In this document: piece by piece, positions 12,206 to 23,603 of the stretch
Layout: each line of letters starts with the position of its first letter
Position numbering within the stretch: the first letter of the stretch is position 1
Assembly (NCBI GenBank): GCA_003993805.1
Contig: RSEF01000002.1
Location: forward strand, 9,678,667 to 9,742,666
Direction: 5' to 3'
From: Himantopus leucocephalus
Taxonomy: Eukaryota; Chordata; Aves; Charadriiformes; Recurvirostridae
DNA length: 64,000 bases
Program-made: the position numbers and the translations under genes
The notes under the pieces: generated by a model
Told to the model about the DNA's origin: nothing
Seen by the model: only the letters and a program-made list of their open reading frames with translations
The model's database searches: none

Positions 12206-14348
12206 TCTGCCTTGACCAGATTCTTCTACAGGACCAAGACTACATGAAGGTTTTGCAAGGTATACACCTGATAACTAAAAACTACCCCAAGACTACATGG
12301 ACTCAAATCTACCTTCGATGTCAAACAAATTGCTCTACAACTACACCAGCTAGACACTGAGGGGGCCAGTTGTGCTCTCCCTGTTTTGAGTCATTTAAAC
12401 CCTCGCATAAAACACTGCCTCTCTGGTCTGAGTGATCCAAAACCACTTGCACTGTGCAAGATGTGATCTAGTGATGAATCAGATCAACGTTCCTCCACTC
12501 AGATGCATGAGATACACGAGAAAAGTTCTGCCTGTGAAAACTGTAAATGCTAGCTATTTGGCTGGTAGAGCTAAAGAAGTCAGAACATCCAGAAATCAGA
12601 ACCACAAATTCAAGCTCTCTGGCATTTGGAACTACTTCACACAAAGCTACATTCTCACCGCCCACTCTCCAAACACACTCAGGTGCTGGCATTTTCACCC
12701 AGACTAATTAACAAATAGTGTGGCAATTAAATCACATGGCCTCACCATTGAGTTCAGAAAACTCCCTTACATTGCCGCAGAGTATAGCAACATAACTCAT
12801 AAAATTATTTTATAACAACAATTTAAGTGAAGCAAATATCATGAAAATACAACACAAATGTGATAATTATTCTAATTTATGTGATAACAATGTTACATGT
12901 AAACTAAATCGTCTTCCCAAGTCCATCCAATTCCGAACAGCTTCCCTGCTCCACAAGCGTGCCTCGAGTATCCAACAGTGTGTGTGGAGTGGCATAGGGT
13001 GACTTTTCTAAATCTGACTTTGCAAAGCCTCCCACAGCAGTCTCTGAGGCAACGGCCTTTTTAGAAGATCTTCCAAGAAGGAGAGATTTAGCTGTCAGAG
13101 GGGTCGTCCCATCTCCCAAAAGAGCTAGAAAACATGAGAGAAGGTGCTCCTTGAAAAATACTATTTTTCCCTTCCTGGCTGGTCCAGGTGCCCCAGTAAT
13201 TTCGACACTTCCAGACTCTATGGTCTGCTTCCCCATGTTGTATTGATTGGTAAGAGCCGGGAGGGACAGATCAAGTCCAGGATGTTGTCAAGAGCAGCCC
13301 TCATGTGGTTTACAACCCCAGAGACCTGAAGGTAAGGAGTGGCTGCTATATTTGGTCAATGAGACGTCTGCCTTCCTGTTCCTCAGATCTTGACTCTTGG
13401 ACAGCTGCAATGAAGATAAGAAAAGCCTCAGGAAACTAGAAGATACTCATTTGGAGAAGGTATCTAGAGGGGGAGGTTAATACACAAACAGAAAGAAGGC
13501 AAGTAGTAAAGTAAAAAAGAAAGGCTTGGGGTCATTTTTTTCCTTACTTTTAAAGCAGGGTTAGTTAGTGGTGGAGAGATATCATTTCCATGAGGGGAAA
13601 ATGAAAAAGTCCACTAATTACATACTATATGAACATGAGTAAGCCCAGCATTTTCTGAGTCACAACAAGCAGTTATAGAGTGACAGGGAAATCTTTTTAA
13701 GTGATGATTCAAAAATAAAAAAGGCATTTGGAGTCATTGAGCGTGCAGAGTTAGCCCAGGTAACCACATGATCTTATCATTACTACCCTTCATCTGTCTG
13801 CCGCCCTCTTCCCACCTAGCGTTTGATACACTCACTTGTTGCATCTTGTCTTGCAAGTGGCATGACTTCAATTGCACTAATTGTGTGCATAAAGTTAACC
13901 ATGCATATAAATGTTTGCAAGATTGGAACCTCAGATTATAAACACTGGGAGAGGGCTCATCTCCTCCAGTGTAATCAGGGAGTGCTAGATGCAAGGGGGA
14001 CTCAGACATTAGAAGAATTTTTGTGTATTATAGAAGAGAAATTACACCATTATTACGCTTTAGTATTTATTTCTTGGTTCCTTTTGTCTTTGGTTATTTA
14101 TCTCACATCCTCGCTTCCCTTCTGTGTTCCTTCTTGTCTTTAAAAACATGGTGGCAGAAAAGGAGCTGCAGGCATTTAGACAATTCCATTTGATTTCAGA
14201 TGGAAGGATTATTATTGTGTATTCTCTTATCTGAATATAATTCTCCCAAGGTAGATACTGTGCTAATATACAAAATTACGTAGGTGTTGCATGAGGCTGT
14301 AATTTGCACTAGAGGTTTAAAGGTTGTTATTATTTATTACCTGCATTA
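12206..14348. other. Non-coding, no gene recognised
   Basis: Mostly AT-rich unique sequence. The 12-base phrase CAAGACTACATG occurs twice, near 12235 and 12290. The minus-strand frame 12904-13236 (110 codons) has a protein-like composition but no recognisable domain and no splice context I can defend. Nothing else is seen. Confidence 0.6.
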
Positions 14349-14819
14349 CGGCAGTATCTCAAGAGTCTGGTGGGGAACCAGTGCGTTGCGTTCGGCACAA
14401 ACACAGAGCAGAAGGAAAGTCCCTGACCTAATACCAACCATGAGCTCCACAAGCAGATCAGAGAGCATCCAGGTGGGGCCCAGGGCAGCGCGCCAGAGTG
14501 GATTGGGCCTCCCTTTTGCGGGAGACTGGGGACGTCGGGGTCCGAGTCTGTTCAGGCAGAGAAGAAGTAGCCGCCTGCCAAAACAGGCTCGGATGGCAAA
14601 CTTCCCAGGAAAGGGGGGCAACGATGGCAAGGAGTGAAACTTGCTGAAAGCAGCAGATTCTCACTGCCCAAAGCAAAGCTGCCCCTGGAACAGCCCGGTC
14701 CCTGACCCACAGAGCTTGCACCAGGGGACTACAGGCGGCACACGAGTGCAGGCAGAGGGAAGGGTGGCGGCAGCGACAGGACAAAACCATCCAGCCGCAC
14801 AGACACGGGGAAGGCCACG
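14349..14819. other. GC- and CpG-richer patch
   Basis: By hand count there are 21 CpG in about 470 bases, against near-zero density in the flanks. Clusters sit at 14384-14393, 14489-14520, 14532-14572 and 14766-14819. Three long frames overlap here on both strands (117, 94 and 110 codons), as expected when stop codons become rare in GC-rich DNA; none resembles a known protein. The first 80 bases (through 'aaagtccctgaccta') resemble a common amniote relic with 'tgtacaaacacagaacaaaaagacagtccctg'. It may be a decayed repeat, an unannotated non-coding RNA exon, or a regulatory patch. Confidence 0.4.
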
Positions 14820-14911
14820 TTATAAGACACTGTAAAAGAGACCCCTCTGCCTTAAATTTACAAAATGACTCACTAACCTATAATAACATTACCTAAAACT
14901 CATAGTGAGCT

Positions 14912-15152
14912 CTTCATCTTCAAAGCACTTTACAAAGATTAACTAATTAATTTCACTGTCAAATCTTTTGCAGATCTAGTAATGGTATTTGGCTCTACCT
15001 CAGAGAGCAATTTTTTCCAGGTACTGGCAGGGTAAACATTCATAATGATATAACCAGTGGGAAGAACGTTTTTAGCACTTGAACGATATTTTAATCAGAG
15101 ACAAAGGTTAGGGATTGACCCTAGACCAAAGGGCTTCACTGGGCCACTCGCC
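14912..15152 (-). repeat. MIR/L3-like ancient repeat relic
   Basis: 'caaagcactttacaaagattaactaatta' near 14921 and 'gattgaccctagaccaaagggcttcac' near 15114 correspond, in order and at plausible spacing, to two conserved parts of an antisense MIR/L3-type repeat (the 'aaagcgctttacaaa...ttaacta' start and the 'gaaccc...' end). The middle has diverged beyond recognition. Such copies are shared across amniotes and very old. Confidence 0.45.
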
Positions 15153-18100
15153 TTGATATCAGGGCTCCCTCTTGTTCCTAGACTGGTGCCAGCACTAGAA
15201 CCCATGTGGCTTGTGCATCCCATATTTTAGGAAAATCCAGCTTAAATGCCACTTATTTACAGATGGGTATGGCTGCTCTTCTCAGATTTCTGCCTTGTGT
15301 TATCATATATTTTCTCTCCTGATTACGCACTACCTCTGTCTGTCACTGCTCTACCCACCATGGGTCCAGCCTGTACCCTCTGCCAGCCCCATGCTGTGCC
15401 ACTGGGAACAAAAACGTGGCAAGAGTCCGGCTCCCACAGACAAATTTCACTTTTAGTCTCCTGGCTGCCTTGCAAAGAGGCAGAGCAACTCCCAAAGGCA
15501 TCTCCTGCCTCCCCATCCAGATGCTCAGCTAACGCGGGCTCGGCATGCTCTGATTTATGGAGGCTGGGCCCTGGCTAACAATGTTCTTGCAGAAGAGCTA
15601 TATTGGCTTCAGTATGAAAAATTCACACCAGCAGCAGCCAAAATTAGGCTGAAAATAAAAATCTTCCACGTGGACACTGACAGGAGAGAGATTTTATCAG
15701 TGTAGATTATGTTGCCCAAAGAGGTATCTACAACAGCAGAAAGTCTCCTTCTGCTACATGCCCCATCAGTATTGTGAGGACCTGCTGACAGTGCTGTAGG
15801 GACAGACACCTTCCTACAGAAACCAGGACAGACACAGATATAAAAACTGGGGACTTTTTGTGTGTTAAACCAGATTGTCAGAGTTTACCACATACTGAGA
15901 GCTGCCGTTCTAAACAAATACAGGGTTTTTCATGTCTTCCTTTGTTTAAATACCTGTTGGAAACTAGCAAAAATTAAGAAAAGTTGACACCAGATCATGC
16001 ATTTGTAGTCATTATTTAACAAAATGCTAGGTATGTACAAGAACCCTCTGATTGTTTCTTACAGAGTAACTTACTTCTCTTAGAGTAACAATTAACAGAG
16101 GAAACAGAAAAGTTACTGGTACAAAAAAACCATACAGCAATAAGTTTGGAAAGGAACCCAAAAATTATCTATTCCATTTCTTCATGGGGAAACAATAACA
16201 GAATACAGCTACGGGTAACTTGGAAATGAGATCTGTGATTTCTAGTGATGGAAATGGGTAAGGAGAGATGTCACTGCTGTCATGGTCATTTCATCTGAGG
16301 TTACCATGTTTGTATGCTGGAACTGAAGAGTAACTTCACAGGCTGCTTGTAAAAGTTCGACACGGAAAAAAAATGCCTGAAAATTGGTGACAACTCCTCA
16401 GACCGAATGTATGTCAGCTATTTGCACTTCACATCTCAGACATAATGAGATAAAAATGTTACAGGAGGTAAAAAGTCTTGTCAAAACACCTTGATTTCTC
16501 CTTTTGCACATAAATCTCAGTATCGTCTATATTATTGTCCCCAAACCACAACAATTATTCATGGCCAAGTACAGACCTTCTCACCTTCATTTTCCAAGTT
16601 GCTCCAGAGGGTAAGGTATTTCTGGAACAATTTAGTGCAAATGTCATTACATACCGTACTTCAAGCTTGCTGCCAGCTTTTCCTTAGACTAGCAATGGCA
16701 CAAACATGCCATTACCAATCACAAAATCAAAGGCGCCCAGTGGGACTTCAAGAACCCAAGTGAGCTCAGTGAGAGATTTCAGTGCCGAGAAGGGGCAAGT
16801 CTGGGTGCAGAATATTTAATGACAGCTGTCTGTGTCTCCCTGGGTTGCCTGGGAACAAAGAGCAAATGACAGCCATTTTGGGCCACAGAAGGAAAAGCTC
16901 TGTAGGGCATTTCCAGACTCTGAAAACCTCTTTGCTGCAATGAATGAGGTTGTGCTGCTGGCCGAGGAGCTGTTGACCCTTGCGTGTCCTCTGTTACCAG
17001 TGCTATCTTGGAATGCAGGGAGACTCCAAAATAAGAGTGTAGTGTTTCTCGGTGGCCAAGAGAACAAAACTTTCAGCTTCAGGAATGTGAAGTGCGGTTG
17101 CAGAAAGCCATCAAGTAGCGATAGTAACAAAAACACCAATGGCATCTGTTATGGATTGTAGCAAAGAAGATCCAGCTGAAACACACAGGATCATTCTGTC
17201 ACTCAATACAACCAAGACACAACTGCACATGCCTCTGAAAGCTAAATGAAAATGCAGTCCTAGTGTTATACAGGGAGTTACAGCAGGGCATCTGCAAACA
17301 TACCCTTGTTCTAGTCTACATAATGTCTGTGTGGTGATTCACTTCTAAAGCATAGCCTCTGCACCCCTAAACTTGCCTGCCAGCTCCCTCAAAGGAGTGA
17401 AATCTAAAATGGAGGCATCAACTATTAGTTTTCATAAGAACTCATAGCCAGTGCCCGCTAATGCCTTTGAGCATTCAGCCCCCAAGCCCCCCTCCTCCTT
17501 TTGCCTTTCTGTATGCGTTCTGCACTTCCCTGCTTCAAAAGGACTTCAGTTTTGTGCTGTTTGATGCCCAGACTGTCAGTCTTGGTGCCACTGCTGAGAA
17601 TTGTCAGACAGATTAAGACAGCCACAAACCCTGGGAGAGAAGTCATCACTGTCTCTGTGTTCTCGCAGTCCTAGTTCAGCAAGCCACATAAATACAGGCA
17701 TCACCCATATTGGCATCCTGTCTGCTTCCCTGGGATGGTCTGTGCACTGGGCGTTGTGATGGCGCTTATGCCCATTGCTGAACCAGGCCCTAATTCACCT
17801 GAATTACACCTCAGCCCAACATTATGGATCAAGGGTGAAAAAACCTGAAGTCCCCTTATTGACTTTGATGGCCCTGGGACTTCACGCAGTATTCTGCTGC
17901 CTTAACCACCCCCTCCTCCCCTAAGTTTATCACGGCAGAATGGTGGTGTCTTGGCGTGGGTGTCTATGGGTGCCTCCTTTGAATCGCCCAGTGCAATATG
18001 GGGCTACAGCATGTGAAAGGCTAAAGACCATGTCATTCCCCACCCTCCTCCTCCCTCTTGTTCCCAGTCCTGAGCTCAGCGAGCTGCTGAGTCCAGTAGA

Positions 18101-19963
18101 AATTGGGCTCAGGCATTGCCTTATGTCTTAATTCAAGGCACCCTTTCACTCTGTGCCTCCTTTCCAGAGAAAGCAGAGCAAAGTGCATTATGAAGTAGTT
18201 TAAAGAGAGGAGGGAAAATAAATAAAGACAAATTACGTATTTTCATAAGATTTTTTTCTGTATGTTTCTTCAAAAATGTGCTGATTAAGTAATTTACCTC
18301 CAGCCTCAGAACTGTGAGGTTTAATGAAGCTGACATTTCTTCCCCTCCAATGTTATGTCAGACTAAAAACCTTTTCAACTTATAATAGATACGTATGGTA
18401 ATAGATATCTGAATGAAAGATCAAACAGACATTAAGTACTGCAGAAATAGCCTGCTAAAAAGATGAAGTCACCCTCTAATGACATTATTATGACATACAG
18501 ATTAAAAGAAGAACCAGTAAAAAAGAAGGATGATAATGCTATTGTGTTACTCCACTAAGGTATTTTACCAGTAAAACGAAGTTACTTGCTTTCTGCATCT
18601 ATCCACTCAACTGACTGATGCCTTCAGAAAAAAAAAAAAAGTACAGGAGAAAAGAACTGTTCTTGAAGAAGAAAAAAGCCCACCAAGTAAACCCTACCTG
18701 TATTTGGGGTTGGTATGTAGTATCAGATGAACACTCCATTTCAAGTGTTTGATCCTGTGCCTCCAAAAACTACAAACACCATAAACCAAAATTAAAAACT
18801 TCGCCAGCAGTCTAGTACACATAGTAGGTTCAAACTGAACCCCCTTGAGGAAAGGATAATTACTACCTTGTTGTAAAGCAGATGCATTTTTGGAAGCAGA
18901 TGTGTGCAAGGTGACCCTACTTTGGGAAACCACATTTGAAGCAAATATTTATTTGTATAACAAATGGAATACTTTCTACCAGCCCATTATGCAGCTAAGA
19001 TTAGCTCAGACCTTTATAGTGACACTACACAGATAATAAACTGAAAGTGAATTTCAGCTGGTGCAGTTTCGCTAGTTCTTCAGCTGTCCAACCATGTGTG
19101 GGTCAAATGGGTGGGGACCAATGTCGCAGTCTGCCAGCAGTAAAGCCTCTGAGATAAGGGCCCAGAAGGGCAATTCCACAGCACAGGATCAGCAGGATAA
19201 CTCCTCATCGGAAGGGGAATATCTTGGAAGTTTTCCTTGTGTAGACGCAGGCTTCCCTACTTTTGTGCACATAGGCAAGACCATTCCCTAAGGTGACAAG
19301 CAGTCGCAGACACAGCCCACCTCTCCTGCAACCTATTTATATCTGCCATACATAGAACAACATGATTCAGATGTTAATCAGTTTCTGGCAACATTACATA
19401 GCCTCCTTCCTTGAGTAAAAAGCAGTGTAGTCCTGCAGATGAGGCAGAAGCACATGGGCCTTCGTTGAACTTTCTTACTGCAAGTGCCTAACAAAGGCAT
19501 AATGACTGCTTCTATCCACTGCCTGCACAGGGAGCCAGAATCTAGCAGACCTGGATAGTAGGCGTCTGGTGTGCTCATGGCTTTATTGAACTAAGTTGCC
19601 ATAACAGTCATGACAACTAAGCGAGGCACCTATTGTAGGTGGTCTGAACACAACGCACATCGCCGGAGTGCTGTTTTCTGCCTTCATCTACTCCTCCCCA
19701 AGCCATGAAACCAAAACACCACCAATTTGCTACAGGCTGCTGAGAAATGAGAAGCTGTTTCCCCTCTGCTTGCCTCAACATGGACTTTGAATGCAACTCC
19801 TCTCTTAGAAGTACCTGCAAAAATGGCACTGCAGGGTACTTTATCACAGTAGAGTCCTATTGCATGGACCCTATCACAAATGCTGCAGGTTGCACGTACT
19901 CACTTTGTGTGTTAATGACTATATTTTCCTAACTGTCCATGCCATCCAGACAGTCTGAGGACT
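15153..19963. other. Non-coding stretch, no gene recognised
   Basis: About 4.8 kb of unique sequence. Two mirrored 109-codon frames at 16816-17161 lie on opposite strands, which argues for chance openness rather than coding. A possible ancient palindromic repeat relic lies at 17785-17900. No other element is recognised. Confidence 0.6.
17785..17900. repeat. Possible ancient palindromic (GGGCCAAAT-type) repeat relic
   Basis: 'ggccctaattcacctgaattacacctcag' and, about 70 bases on, 'ttgactttgatggccctgggacttcac' resemble the two arms of an old amniote interspersed repeat. That repeat has ends like 'gggcctgattct...gtgtaa' and a centre with 'ttgacttcaatgg'. The match is partial and by eye only. 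Confidence 0.28.
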
Positions 19964-20215
19964 ATCATAGAATCATAGAATCATCTAGGTTGGAAAGGAC
20001 GTTTAAGATCATCAAGTCCAACCATGAACCTAACACTGCCAAAANNNNNNNNNNNNNNNNNNNNNNNNNNNNNNNNNNNNNNNNNNNNNNNNNNNNNNNN
20101 NNNNNNNNNNNNNNNNNNNNNNNNNNNNNNNNNNNNNNNNNNNNCGATCACTTCCCTAGTCCTGCTCACCACACTATTCCTGATACGTCCAGGATGCTGT
20201 TGGCCTGTCTCTTGC
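19964..20215 (-). mobile_element. CR1 LINE fragment interrupted by the assembly gap
   Basis: The left part (19964-20044) is the reverse complement of a CR1 3' terminus: two copies of 'atcatagaatc' followed by 'taggttggaaaggac' and 'atcatcaagtccaac'. After 100 N the sequence resumes with 'cgatcacttccctagtcctgctcaccacactattcctgata' and 'aggatgctgttggcc', an interior CR1 sequence in the same orientation. The gap therefore sits inside a single minus-strand CR1. The right edge is approximate. The missing interior could be several hundred bases, because the gap length is a placeholder. Confidence 0.85.
20045..20144. other. Assembly gap, exactly 100 N
   Basis: The run of N is exactly 100 bases, the conventional placeholder for a gap of unknown size. 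Any apparent reading frame crossing it (for example 19939-20268) is meaningless. Gaps inside CR1 copies are common because the reads do not resolve the repeat. Confidence 0.98.
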
Positions 20216-23200
20216 CTTTGCAGAGGGGATTCTGCAGACCAAATTACCTCCTAAACTCCAGGTCTTGAGGAATTGAAGGATCCTGTGCAATCCAGCTTCC
20301 CTGAAGTAACTGATGCTTTGGGAGGAACAGAAACTAGCAGTATATCCAGTCCTAGGTGCCTCAGACTTGAAAGGCAAATTCTACGCTATGCCCTTTTACA
20401 GCTACATATGTGTGTACCCAGGAGCGCAAGGCCGTGACATTTTTTGCGGTGATTTTTCAGAACAAATCAACACTGCAGATGTACAGATAGGCAGGAGTAA
20501 GTTAGGTTCGCGAAGCATTTCTTCCTGTACTGTAGGAGCAGCACATTAAAGAACCAGTCAATACTTGGCTGCTTTTTCCCCTGCCCTGATCTGCTACCAA
20601 AGGCTGAACTGGCTGAGTGAACCGGGTCTCTGTAGCTCCTTTGGAAACCAGTATCTTCAGGTTCACTTTGAAGAGGTTTGTCTCTGTGATACAGTAGTAC
20701 TGTTACTTCCACATGACAGTACGTATGGCTTCTCTCGATGTAGTCCCATTGTGCCTACTTGCTGCTCCTGGGCTTTACTTATCTCTCTTTGTATCTGCCT
20801 AAATAAAATGCAACCATAAAAAATCAGAATATAGTTTACATGACAGAAACACTGCTTTCTAAAGCCAAAATGAAACTCTGGTTACCGTTATACTATTTTA
20901 GAGAAAGGGGACAGGGATTATTGAATAAAAAACAGATTGACCTCGAAACCAAGCAGCAAGGCCGAGCCTCGCCCATGCAACTGTCTCTGGGTCTCCTTCA
21001 GGCTTCATTTGCTGCCTCTATGGCCCTGAGACACAATATTCTTCAGTTGCAAGTCTCTGAAATCACGCGAGGGCTGTGCTGCAGCCTGTCAGACTGATGT
21101 TTTCAGGGCATGAAACGGAGGTTGTAAGTATACCGCATGGCAATGGTGGGGAGCTGTGCAGTGGTGAACCGTATCTGGTGCAGCCCTGTCCCAGGACTAC
21201 CTTATGGCTCATCTTTCCTCGGAAACATGTCCAAGCAATGTCTAGGGGAGCGCTGTTTGGCACATACACAAACCATTTCAGGGAACAGGCCAGCAATTTA
21301 AACATGTGGATGATCAACAGTCCAGTGCCTGAGCTCACTCTGTGGGGATGCCTGAACTACCTTAGATGCCCAGTGTGACGTGTGATTAGTTATTCTTTGT
21401 TGGTGCCTACTTTTCCAATGACTATAAAGGTTTTGAAATGTTACTTGCTTAGATTTGGACTTTAAATTCCAGATGGCGAAGGAGAGCAGACAAAGAATGC
21501 TCTTTACTGCTTCATTGATACCAAGTAGTTGATGTCAGGTAAGCGACCATAATGCATGTGGAATCTTGCATTACAAATGATCTGTGTCACAGTAGGTGTT
21601 GCAGAGGATTACATGCAAAGATGTATGATCCTTACCCTGAATATCTTAGGATCTAAGTGAACAGCTTATGTACATATTCCTTGATGCATTTTATGACCAT
21701 AAATTAATACACAGTTGTCTGAAACCATTCTATCATTCTATGAAAATAATTAAATTAACATATGAAAATCAACATATTTAATTTCCATATAAGAAAGGAA
21801 TAAAAATGTAAGCAACACATTGATCAGGAAATGCTGATCATCACAATTGTCGCAAGCTTTTCAGTGGGCCAAATTTGTCATCGTAGCAATAAAATTTACG
21901 TTAGCATCAGCAAAGAAGAGCAGGAATCTGATGCAACCACTTTCTGATGCAGCAATCTGCAGGGCCCAACTCCCTCTGGAGCCTTGGCCATTGCGTCCTC
22001 ATTTATATGAGTGTGTATTGATTGTACAATGGCACAAAATGGAAAAGTGGTGATTCATACCAGGCCTTCGTCCAGTTGACAAACTGGAGGGCACTAGCAG
22101 ATTGTGGTCCATAGATCTCTGGCAGAATTTAAATACTTCTGCAGTGTCCAGGGAAAGTTGCTAAGAAAAATGAGACGGTCCTATAGGCTTACCTTGCACT
22201 TTGAAAGCAGATTGAAAGCAGTCTACACTTTCATTAGGAGACATAATGAAGTTGGCAAGTCAAAAAAGTCCAAACGCCTCTGCAGTAGAGGTTGGGAACA
22301 TCCAGGTCTACACTGCTGGAGACCTGCTGCCCTTGCCCATGACAGCAGTATAGAAAAGAAGCTGCTCCACAGCAGGCAAACAGGTTGTGCCAACTCATCA
22401 ATGCTCAATTGCCCCAATCCCTAACCCTTGATCAGTACCCCTGGATTTACCAGGTGTTTTTCCATCCACAGTAGGGCTCACGTTTCTTATGTTTTAATCT
22501 CAAAGGTAATACCGGGGGGGGGAAGTGGGATGATGAAAAATTTCATCCATTTTTGAGGATAAAGGCAGAAAGTCTTATCTTAAAGCATGCTCACATGTGG
22601 ACTGACCTGCAGAGAGGGCTCTGTGATAGGCAGTCCTGATTACTGTTTAATCCATTTCTTCACCATTTAATTGGGCTGAAATGCCCCAATCACCGAGCAT
22701 GTGATCAGCAATTAAAGATCAACAGACCTTCAACCACAATAAAAACCACGTTGTTTAAGTTGTCTAGATAAATTCAGGGCATTTTGTGTAACAGAGGTAA
22801 TGGCATACAGGGTACGTACAAATGTACATGGACAGAAGAGGAGGGAGGAGCTGATCAAACATATTAATAATGCAACTCCAACAGAATTTGACCTTATCGC
22901 TAGATTGTGCAGAGGTGGTTAAGGCTGAGTGGGATTTACAGATATTATTTTGGCCACCAGAGGGTTCCCATATTTTTCCATTTGTGCAATTGAAGCAGTG
23001 AGAGAGTAAAGAGCATATAAAAGACACTTTAAAAAACGTGCGAAAGCAATAAAGATCAAACAAAATGCATCCCCAAAGTAACGCCAATAATCTACCTGCA
23101 GGCCCAATTTCATTACTATAAAATTCAGTGACTGCATTTTGCAGAAAGAAAATAGACATTTTCCGTACTGGTTGCAGCACTCTTATTCTTATTTGCACCA

Positions 23201-23569
23201 TTGCGCATGAGATCAGGATTCAAGCAGCTGATGATAAATTCCGTGTATGTAGGACACCTATTAAAGGTTTCATGTGATGTTAGAGTGAGTAGGTTAGTAC
23301 AAAAGAAACCCCACAAAGTAAATAAGATTTCAAAAGTTGTGGTATTGTCAGGGCAAAACCCCAGATTCCAAGTCAAGTTCAATCCTGCAAAGCTAGTAAT
23401 GGCAGTGCTATTTTCCTAACTTGGCTTCAGTCACTACCGTGACTCTCGATTCTCAAATAATAGGTGATTCATCTTAATGTTATTTAGGGAAGGAGTCACA
23501 ATGGCTTTGATAAGTCAAATGATGGTCAGATATTTTTCTTACAGCTCATTAATTTTCCCAGGAAACAAT

Positions 23570-23603
23570 GGGCCAAATCCTGCTGTCAGTTATGCTACCG
23601 AAG
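23570..23603. repeat. Possible GGGCCAAAT-type repeat end
   Basis: The stretch beginning GGGCCAAATCCTGCTG and continuing to 'cagttatgc' closely resembles the terminal part of an old amniote palindromic repeat that starts GGGCCAAATTCTGC and continues 'tcagttacac'. Only this end is recognisable and no matching opposite end is seen. Confidence 0.35.

Noticed and set aside
12904..13236. 110-codon minus-strand frame with protein-like composition
   Set aside because: Starts with Met and has balanced composition, but no motif, no homologue I recognise and no exon boundaries.
19939..20268. Open frames crossing the N gap
   Set aside because: They exist only because N bases are read through. The flanks are CR1.
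22764..23201. 145-codon minus-strand frame
   Set aside because: Low-information hydrophobic and Cys-rich translation of AT-rich DNA, overlapped by other frames and without family resemblance.
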